From NCBI GenBank assembly GCA_900754475.1, contig CAAECY010000162.1, forward strand, positions 1 through 22,221: a stretch of DNA of 22,221 bases, read 5' to 3'. Below, piece after piece: positions 16,766 to 22,221 of this stretch. Within the stretch, counting starts at the first letter, position 1; each line of letters starts with the position of its first letter. The notes under the pieces are model-generated. The model was not told the DNA's origin. It did no database searches and saw only the letters and a program-made list of their open reading frames with translations. A program made the translations under genes and the position numbers. This stretch comes from an uncultured Sutterella sp. (GTDB taxonomy: Bacteria > Pseudomonadota > Gammaproteobacteria > Burkholderiales > Burkholderiaceae_F).

Positions 16766-16818
16766 TTGTTAGGGTTTGTATCTACTCTTAGGGGTTTCTA
16801 AGGAAAGCTCGATAGAGT
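16766..16818 (+). promoter_or_regulatory. Candidate control region of the DUF305 gene
   Basis: Within the 347-base gap after nhaC no gene is supported. TTAGGGTTT (16769-16777) recurs as TTAGGGGTTT (16788-16797), and CTTAG-N6-CTAAG (16787-16802) is an inverted repeat. TAGAGT (16813-16818) is a weak possible -10. Direct repeats about two helical turns apart suit response regulators, but which factor binds cannot be told from sequence. Confidence 0.35.
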
Positions 16819-16990
16819 GTTCGCCGTGACGCCGCTCGAAGGCGGGGCGTTTCGGGATTTCAGCCGAACCTTCGAGCGCGTCTCACCGTCAAAGTTTTTC
16901 GGATTCTCCTTGTCCGAGCGCGGTTGCGGCACGATCAAGAACACGGAAAGCCGGCCGCTCCTCGGGCTCCTCTTAGAAGGAACACACATC

Positions 16991-17713
16991 ATGCGCAAGC
17001 TTTCCACGCTCGCCGTCACGCTTCTCGGTACCGGTCTTGCTCTCGCTTCGGGCGGCGCTTTCGCGGCCGATCCGCACGCCGGCATGAACCACGGTTCGAT
17101 GAATCACGAAATGATGAACCACGGCACGCACCGGGTCGAACGCACCCCGATGCAGGCGGAACTCGCGGCCGGCATGGACCGCATGCACAACGACATGCAC
17201 GCGGGCATGATGCTCCTCGACGCGGACGCCGCTTTCGCCGCGGGCATGGTCCCGCACCACGAGGGCGCCGTTCAGATGGCCGAAGTCGAACTCAAGTACG
17301 GCAAGGACCCCGAAATGCGCAAGCTCGCCGAAGCGATCATCGCCGCCCAGGGTCCCGAAATCGAACAGATGAACGCGTGGCTCGCCCGCAACCCCGAAAA
17401 GACGAAGGCGAAGGGGAAATCCCACGCCGATATGCTCCCCATGCACAAGGAACTCATGGCCGGCATGACCGACATGCACGAAGGGATGGCGAAGTCCCTG
17501 AACGTGACCGACGCCGACATCGCCTTTGCGGTCGGGATGATCCCGCACCACCAGGGCGCCGTGCAGATGGCCGAAGTCGAGCTCAAGTACGGCAACGACG
17601 CCGAAATGCGCAAGCTCGCCGAAGCGATCATCGCCGCTCAGGGTCCCGAAATCGAACAGATGCAGGCCTGGTTGAAGTCGAAGAACGTCGACCTCGCGAC
17701 CTGCTGCAAGTAA
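16991..17713 (+). CDS. Secreted Met/His-rich protein with two DUF305 units
   Basis: This 240-residue protein has a signal peptide (1-25, ending GGAFA) and a Met/His-rich segment at 29-54 (HAGMNHGSMNHEMMNHG), a pattern typical of periplasmic copper-binding proteins. Two DUF305 units follow, each with a PHHxGAVQMAEVELKYG core (at 88 and 186) and GPEIEQM at its end. DUF305 proteins are four-helix ferritin-like; cyanobacterial CopM is a copper-binding example. The protein ends ATCCK, with a Cys pair. The start is preferred over the open frame upstream to 16817 because AAGGA (16977-16981) lies nine bases before the ATG and the signal peptide begins there. No copper exporter or sensor is next door. 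A copper or other soft-metal role is inferred from composition and family. Confidence 0.88.
   Translation: MRKLSTLAVTLLGTGLALASGGAFAADPHAGMNHGSMNHEMMNHGTHRVERTPMQAELAAGMDRMHNDMHAGMMLLDADAAFAAGMVPHHEGAVQMAEVELKYGKDPEMRKLAEAIIAAQGPEIEQMNAWLARNPEKTKAKGKSHADMLPMHKELMAGMTDMHEGMAKSLNVTDADIAFAVGMIPHHQGAVQMAEVELKYGNDAEMRKLAEAIIAAQGPEIEQMQAWLKSKNVDLATCCK
17147..17383 (+). repeat. DUF305 internal repeat, copy 1
   Basis: This is the first of two tandem coding repeats, offset by 294 bases from copy 2 (17441-17677). The stretch coding PHHEGAV to IEQM is nearly identical at DNA level, including a 37-base identical run. Confidence 0.85.
17441..17677 (+). repeat. DUF305 internal repeat, copy 2
   Basis: This is the second copy; it differs by few bases in its 3' two thirds and by more in its 5' third (MHKELMAGM versus MQAELAAGM). 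Synonymous sites are mostly unchanged, which suggests recent duplication or gene conversion. Confidence 0.85.
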
Positions 17714-17722
17714 CGAGCTCAT

Positions 17723-17754
17723 GAGGGCGCGAGCGGTCGAACGGTCGCGCTCTC
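17723..17754 (+). terminator. Hairpin after the DUF305 gene
   Basis: GAGGGCGCGA (17723-17732) pairs with TCGCGCTCTC (17745-17754) with one G-U pair. It begins nine bases after the stop. No T-run follows; it may be a 3'-end stabiliser upstream of the true terminator at 17789. Confidence 0.5.
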
Positions 17755-17788
17755 TGTGAATTTGCTCGGAAGAGTTGCTCGGGATGAG

Positions 17789-17818
17789 AAGGCTCCGTAC
17801 CTCGGTACGGGGCTTTTT
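17789..17818 (+). terminator. Intrinsic terminator upstream of purL
   Basis: AAGGCTCCGTAC (17789-17800) pairs with GTACGGGGCTTT (17805-17816) with two G-U pairs around CTCG, running into TTTTT (17814-17818). It separates the DUF305 unit from purL. Confidence 0.82.
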
Positions 17819-17843
17819 CGCGTTTTCGGAGAGTCCCGCGAAT

Positions 17844-17878
17844 CGCCCGAGGCCCGTCCGGACGGGCGCGTTCGGGCG
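17844..17878. repeat. Nested palindrome upstream of purL
   Basis: GCCCGTCCGGACGGGC (17852-17867) is a perfect 16-base palindrome, flanked by CGCCCGA (17844-17850) and TCGGGCG (17872-17878), which are complementary to each other. It lies about 65 bases before the purL -10. There is no T-run, so it is not a terminator. Confidence 0.55.
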
Positions 17879-17942
17879 GAAAATTCGCGCAAAAATCCCT
17901 CGGACGGCCGCCACTCGGGCGGCGCGTCGAGCGTTGCCCGTT

Positions 17943-17948
17943 TATAAT
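17943..17948 (+). promoter_or_regulatory. -10 element of purL
   Basis: TATAAT lies in TTTATAATGG, 88 bases before the purL ATG. No matching -35 is seen; instead a GCCGCC/GGCGGC hairpin (17907-17923) lies there. Transcription would start near 17955, giving a leader of about 80 bases. Confidence 0.6.
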
Positions 17949-18036
17949 GGCGCCACTTTGGATTTTCCATCTCCCGCGCCCGCGCAGACAGACTTCACCC
18001 GTTCCGCCCGGGCGCTTCTCTCTCACTAGGACAGCT

Positions 18037-21000
18037 ATGACCACCTTTCACGGCATCGTCTTCGCCCTCCCGGGCGGTTGCGCGCTTTCGGACTTTCGCG
18101 CCCGTCGTGCGCTTGCCGCGCTCCAATCCGTCCAACCCCATGTCGAAGCGGTCTCTGGCCGCTTCGTGCATTTCGTGCATGCCGAACGCGAACTGACGGA
18201 CGTTGAAACCGAGCGTCTCGGCTCGCTGCTCGTCTACGGCGACCCGGCGGCGGACGTTCGCGCGGACGCTGCCTTCATGGTGGTGCCGCGCTTGGGGACG
18301 ATCTCGCCCTGGGCCTCGAAGGCGACCGACATCGTGAAGAACTGCGGTATCGGCGGGGTGCTCCGCGTCGAACGCGGCACGGTCTTCTCGCTCGCCTTCT
18401 CGGAAGGCTACGTTCCCTCGGCCGAAGAGCTCGAAGTGCTTGCTTCGAAGCTTCACGACCGCATGACGGAATCCGTCGTGGGTTCGGACTTCACGGGCGA
18501 AGACCTCTTTGTGGACCTCGAAGGCCGCCCCATGGCGACCGTCCCCCTCATGGAAGAAGGTCGTGCGGCGCTTGAACGCGCGAACCTCGACATGGGTCTG
18601 GCGATGTCCGAAGACGAAATCGACTACCTCGCGGACGCCTTCGGCACGATGAAGCGCAACCCGACCGACGTCGAACTCATGATGTTCGCGCAGGCGAATT
18701 CCGAACACTGCCGCCACAAGATCTTCAACGCCCGTTGGACGTTGGACGGCACCGAGCGCGAAGAAACGCTCTTCGGCATGATCCGTAAGACCCACAAGAC
18801 GTCCCCGCAGGGTACGATCACGGCCTACGCCGACAACGCCGCGATTTTCGAGGGCGGCACCGCGACGCGTCTCTATCCGCGTCCGGGCGAAGAGGGCGAC
18901 CTCTTCGGGCGCGTGTTCGAGCGCCGCGACGAAGTCGTGCACACGGTCTTCAAGGTGGAAACCCACAACCATCCGACGGCGATCTCGCCCTTCCCCGGCG
19001 CCTCGACGGGCTCGGGCGGCGAAATCCGCGACGAAGGCGCGACGGGCCGCGGCGCGCGTCCGAAGGCCGGTCTCACGGGCTTCACGACGTCGGCTCTGCA
19101 CCTCCCCGACGCTCCGCAGCGCTGGGAAAACGACGGCGACGCCGCGCGCGGCGAAAAGGCGGAAGCCGCCTACGGCGCGCCTTCCCGCATCGCGACGCCG
19201 CTTTCCATCATGACGGAAGGCCCCTTGGGGGGCGCCGCCTTCAACAACGAATTCGGTCGTCCGAACATCCTCGGCTACTTCCGTACCTTTGAAGCCAACA
19301 TCGACGGCGTTCGCTACGGCTACCACAAGCCCATCATGCTCGCGGGCGGTATCGGGAGCATCCGCGACGACCAGACGAAGAAGACCGTTCCGCCCGTCGG
19401 CAGCCTCTTGGTTGTCCTCGGCGGCCCCGGCATGCGCATCGGTCTCGGCGGCGGCGCCGCCTCCTCGATGACGACGGGCTCAAACTCCGAAGCGCTCGAC
19501 TTCGACTCCGTGCAGCGCGGCAACCCCGAAATGGAACGTCGCGCCCAGGAAGTGATCGACCGTTGCTGGGCGATGGGCGAAGAAAACCCGATTCTCGCCA
19601 TCCACGACGTGGGCGCGGGCGGTCTCTCGAACGCCATGCCCGAACTTGCGGACCTCTCCGGCAAGGGCGCTTCCTTCGACCTCACCAAGGTCCCCGTCGA
19701 AGAGTCCGGCATGTCGCCCCTTGAAGTCTGGTGCAACGAATCGCAGGAACGCTACGTGATCGCGCTCGACCCCGCGAAGCTTGACGTCTTCACGGCGTTC
19801 TGCGAACGCGAACGCGCGCCCTTCGCCGTGATCGGCACGATCACCGAAGAAGCGCACCTGAAGCTCGCGCGTGCCGAGGGTGAAACGGATGCGGTCGACA
19901 TGCCGATGGAAGTCCTCCTCGGGAAGGCTCCCCGCATGCACCGCGACGTGCGTCACGAAGAAAAGCACCTCCCCGAATTCGACGAAACCGGGATCGACAT
20001 CGAAAAGAGCGCCTACGACGTGATGCGTCACCCGACGGTCGCTTCGAAGTCCTTCCTCATCACGATCGGCGACCGTACGGTCGGGGGGCTTGTCGCCCGC
20101 GACCAGTTCGTCGGCCCCTGGCAGGTGCCGGTTGCGGACTGCGCCGTGACGACGCTCGGCTTTGAAACGAACCGCGGCGAAGCGATGGCGATGGGCGAAC
20201 GCACGCCTCTCGCGGTGATCGACTCCGCGGCCGCCTCCCGCATGGCCGTGGGCGAAGCGCTCACGAACATGTGTGCGGCCGACGTCGAGCTCCCGCTCGT
20301 GAAGCTTTCCGCCAACTGGATGGCCGCTTGCGGCGCTCCGGGCGAAGACGCTCGCTTGTTCGATGCCGTGAAGGCGGCGTCCGACTTCTGCTGCGCGCTC
20401 GGGATCTCGATTCCGGTCGGCAAGGACTCGCTCTCGATGAAGACCGCCTGGAAGGAAGGCGACGACGCGAAGAGCGTCACGTCCCCGGTCTCCCTCATCG
20501 TTTCGGCTGCCGCCCCCGTGGGCGATGCGGCTTTGACGGTGACGCCCGAACTCAAGCGCGAACCCGGCTCCGTTCTCGTCTTCGTCGACCTCGGGTTCGG
20601 TCGCAACCGCATGGGCGGCTCCATCCTCGCGCAGGTCGAGCAGCGCTTCGGCAACACCGCTCCCGACTGCGAAGATCCCGCGGCGCTCGCGCGCTTCGTG
20701 GGCGCGGTTCGGAAGCTCGTTGCCTCCGGCAGCGTCCTGAGCTACCACGACCGCGCGGACGGCGGCCTTTTTGCGACCGCCGCCGAAATGACTTTCGCTT
20801 CGCGCCTCGGCGTGCGCCTCACGCTCGACTCGCTCCTCGAAGCCGAGGGCGCCACGGTGACGAACGTCCTCTTCAACGAAGAACTCGGCGCGCTCCTTCA
20901 GGTTCGTGCCGACCGCGCCGACGAAGTCGTGGCGACGATGCGTGCCGAAGGGCTCGCCGCCTGCTCGCACTTCATCGGTGAAGTGACCGACACGGACGCG

Positions 21001-21987
21001 ATCGAAATCGTCCGCGGCGGCGAAGTCGTCGCGCGCTTCCCGCGTGCCGATCTTCAGAAGGCCTGGACGGAAGTCTCCCACGCGATCGCCCGCGGTCGCG
21101 ACAATCCGGCTTGCGCCGACCGCGAAGCCGCTCGCGTCGAAGACGCGACCGACACGGGGCTCTTCGCGAAGACGACCTTCGACGTGAACGAAGACGTCGC
21201 CGCTCCGATGATCGCCACGGGCGCTCGTCCGAAGCTTGCCGTTCTTCGCGAAGAAGGCGTCAACTCGCAGAACGAAATGGCGGCCGCCTTTACGCGTGCG
21301 GGCTTCGAAGCGCACGACGTCCACATGACGGACCTCTTGTCGGGTCGCGTCGACCTCGCGGACTTCAAGGGTCTCGCGTGTGCCGGGGGCTTCTCCTACG
21401 GTGACGTGCTCGGCGCGGGCGGCGGCTGGGCGAAGACGATCCTTCACAACGATCGTCTCGTCGAAATGTTCTCGACCTTCTTCCACCGCAACGACACGTT
21501 CGGTCTCGGGATCTGCAACGGCTGCCAGATGATGAGCCGCCTGCGCGACCTGATTCCGGGTGCCGAAGCCTGGCCCGATTTCGTTCGCAACACGTCCGAG
21601 CAGTTCGAAGCGCGCCTTGTGAACGTCGAAATCCTCGAAAGCCCCTCGATTTTCTTCGCGGGGATGGCGGGCTCCGTCATGCCGATCGTGAATTCGCACG
21701 GCGAAGGTCGCGTTCGCTTCCTGCGTCCCGATGACGCCAAGCTCGTTCATGCGGCGGCGCGTTTCGTCGACAGCACGGGTGCCGCGACCGAAGCCTACCC
21801 GATGAACCCGAACGGCTCCAAGGGCGGTCTCACCTCGGTGACGACCACCGACGGGCGCTTCACGATCATGATGCCGCACCCCGAACGCAGCCACCGCGCG
21901 CTGCAGCTCTCGTGGCATCCGGACGCCTGGACCGACGTTTCGGGCTGGATGCGCATGTTCCGCAACGCCCGCGTCTGGGTGGGTTGA
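18037..21987 (+). CDS. purL: PurL, phosphoribosylformylglycinamidine synthase
   Basis: This large one-polypeptide FGAM synthase (1316 residues; E. coli 1295) converts FGAR, ATP and glutamine to FGAM, the fourth step of purine synthesis. The N-terminal PurS-like and linker parts are followed by the synthase halves, with the NSEHCRHK motif at 221-228 and ETHNHPTAI further on. The C-terminal class I glutaminase has nucleophile Cys1160 (GICNGCQM) with His1281 and Glu1283 (PHPER), so the triad is complete. The ATG at 18037 is chosen over the frame open upstream to 17947 because AGGA (18028-18031) lies five bases before it, the protein then starts like other PurL proteins (TFHGIVF), and the promoter -10 at 17943 overlaps the upstream start. 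It is a single-gene unit with its own terminator. No purine repressor site was recognised. Confidence 0.98.
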   Translation: MTTFHGIVFALPGGCALSDFRARRALAALQSVQPHVEAVSGRFVHFVHAERELTDVETERLGSLLVYGDPAADVRADAAFMVVPRLGTISPWASKATDIVKNCGIGGVLRVERGTVFSLAFSEGYVPSAEELEVLASKLHDRMTESVVGSDFTGEDLFVDLEGRPMATVPLMEEGRAALERANLDMGLAMSEDEIDYLADAFGTMKRNPTDVELMMFAQANSEHCRHKIFNARWTLDGTEREETLFGMIRKTHKTSPQGTITAYADNAAIFEGGTATRLYPRPGEEGDLFGRVFERRDEVVHTVFKVETHNHPTAISPFPGASTGSGGEIRDEGATGRGARPKAGLTGFTTSALHLPDAPQRWENDGDAARGEKAEAAYGAPSRIATPLSIMTEGPLGGAAFNNEFGRPNILGYFRTFEANIDGVRYGYHKPIMLAGGIGSIRDDQTKKTVPPVGSLLVVLGGPGMRIGLGGGAASSMTTGSNSEALDFDSVQRGNPEMERRAQEVIDRCWAMGEENPILAIHDVGAGGLSNAMPELADLSGKGASFDLTKVPVEESGMSPLEVWCNESQERYVIALDPAKLDVFTAFCERERAPFAVIGTITEEAHLKLARAEGETDAVDMPMEVLLGKAPRMHRDVRHEEKHLPEFDETGIDIEKSAYDVMRHPTVASKSFLITIGDRTVGGLVARDQFVGPWQVPVADCAVTTLGFETNRGEAMAMGERTPLAVIDSAAASRMAVGEALTNMCAADVELPLVKLSANWMAACGAPGEDARLFDAVKAASDFCCALGISIPVGKDSLSMKTAWKEGDDAKSVTSPVSLIVSAAAPVGDAALTVTPELKREPGSVLVFVDLGFGRNRMGGSILAQVEQRFGNTAPDCEDPAALARFVGAVRKLVASGSVLSYHDRADGGLFATAAEMTFASRLGVRLTLDSLLEAEGATVTNVLFNEELGALLQVRADRADEVVATMRAEGLAACSHFIGEVTDTDAIEIVRGGEVVARFPRADLQKAWTEVSHAIARGRDNPACADREAARVEDATDTGLFAKTTFDVNEDVAAPMIATGARPKLAVLREEGVNSQNEMAAAFTRAGFEAHDVHMTDLLSGRVDLADFKGLACAGGFSYGDVLGAGGGWAKTILHNDRLVEMFSTFFHRNDTFGLGICNGCQMMSRLRDLIPGAEAWPDFVRNTSEQFEARLVNVEILESPSIFFAGMAGSVMPIVNSHGEGRVRFLRPDDAKLVHAAARFVDSTGAATEAYPMNPNGSKGGLTSVTTTDGRFTIMMPHPERSHRALQLSWHPDAWTDVSGWMRMFRNARVWVG

Positions 21988-22013
21988 TCGATTGAACATC
22001 CCTTGAGCCGCGC

Positions 22014-22055
22014 GACCCGCGCAAGCGGGTCGGCCGGTTCGAAAGGATCGAACCG
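22014..22055 (+). other. Two hairpins after purL
   Basis: GACCCGC-GCAA-GCGGGTC (22014-22031) and CGGTTCGA-AAGGA-TCGAACCG (22035-22055) are perfect seven- and eight-base stems. Neither has a T-run. They come before the real terminator and probably shape or protect the mRNA end. Confidence 0.55.
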
Positions 22056-22069
22056 ATCGAAGATCCGGC

Positions 22070-22111
22070 GAACCCCCTTCGACTTCACGAGTCGGAGGGG
22101 GTTCGTTTTTT
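22070..22111 (+). terminator. Intrinsic terminator of purL
   Basis: GAACCCCCTTCGACT (22070-22084) pairs with AGTCGGAGGGGGTTC (22090-22104), 15 bases with one G-U, around TCACG, and is followed by GTTTTTT. Confidence 0.93.
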
Positions 22112-22150
22112 CGGGTTCCGAGGAAAAATCGGCGACCTCGAAAAAAACTC

Positions 22151-22178
22151 TTGACAAACGAAAATTCCCGCGTATAAT
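22151..22178 (+). promoter_or_regulatory. Near-consensus sigma-70 promoter at the window end
   Basis: TTGACA (22151-22156) and TATAAT (22173-22178) are both perfect, 16 bases apart, with an A-tract (GAAAAAAAC) just upstream that could serve as an UP element. Transcription should start near 22185. A promoter this strong often drives tRNA or rRNA genes, but the product lies outside the window. Confidence 0.9.
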
Positions 22179-22221
22179 TCACTTCCTCTCGCGAACGACG
22201 ACGCTTCGAGCGGCGGACTTC

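Noticed and set aside
16817..16990. Longer N-terminus for the DUF305 protein.
   Set aside because: It would place 58 residues before a clear signal peptide, and the ATG at 16991 has an AAGGA at good spacing.
17947..18036. Longer N-terminus for PurL.
   Set aside because: The start would overlap the promoter -10, and PurL proteins begin near the 18037 ATG.

Overview
The window looks like GC-rich chromosomal DNA from a proteobacterium, most likely a betaproteobacterium of the Burkholderiales. A gut Sutterellaceae-like member is my guess, not a demonstrated fact. The pointers are a TamA whose barrel closely resembles the enterobacterial protein, a large one-polypeptide PurL of proteobacterial type, GC-ending codons throughout, and an anaerobic hydrogenase maturase. 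There are nine protein genes, several clear intrinsic terminators and one near-consensus promoter. I see no CRISPR array, IS element, tRNA or rRNA inside the window.

Left part (1-3610). hydG, the radical-SAM tyrosine lyase that makes CO and cyanide for the [FeFe]-hydrogenase H-cluster, runs leftward. A perfect inverted repeat lies just upstream of its candidate promoter. Diverging from it after about 700 bp are a small ribbon-helix-helix protein with its own promoter, inverted-repeat candidate operator and strong terminator, and then a low-complexity Lys/Ala/Pro/Glu-rich protein with an Arg/Ser-rich tail, also closed by a terminator.

Centre (3610-14830). A large autotransporter gene is followed by tamA and tamB, which overlap by four bases. 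TamA (outer-membrane Omp85 protein) and TamB (inner-membrane-anchored, periplasm-spanning) form the translocation and assembly module that helps build autotransporters and other outer-membrane proteins, so substrate and assembly machine sit side by side. The autotransporter is split in sequence: its signal peptide is in one frame and the passenger plus barrel in the +1 frame, joined at a CCC-C quadruplet. TamA and TamB both carry low-complexity insertions.

Right part (14830-22221). An NhaC-family sodium/proton antiporter gene has a structured leader in which mutually exclusive hairpins expose or bury its ribosome-binding site. Next is a secreted Met/His-rich protein with two nearly identical DUF305 units, probably metal (copper) related, and then purL of purine synthesis. 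The window ends in a near-consensus sigma-70 promoter whose transcript lies mostly beyond the edge.

The most interesting points are the autotransporter frameshift, the nhaC leader, the hydG operator-like repeat, the recent DUF305 duplication, and the RHH plus basic-tail protein pair. None is proven by sequence alone.
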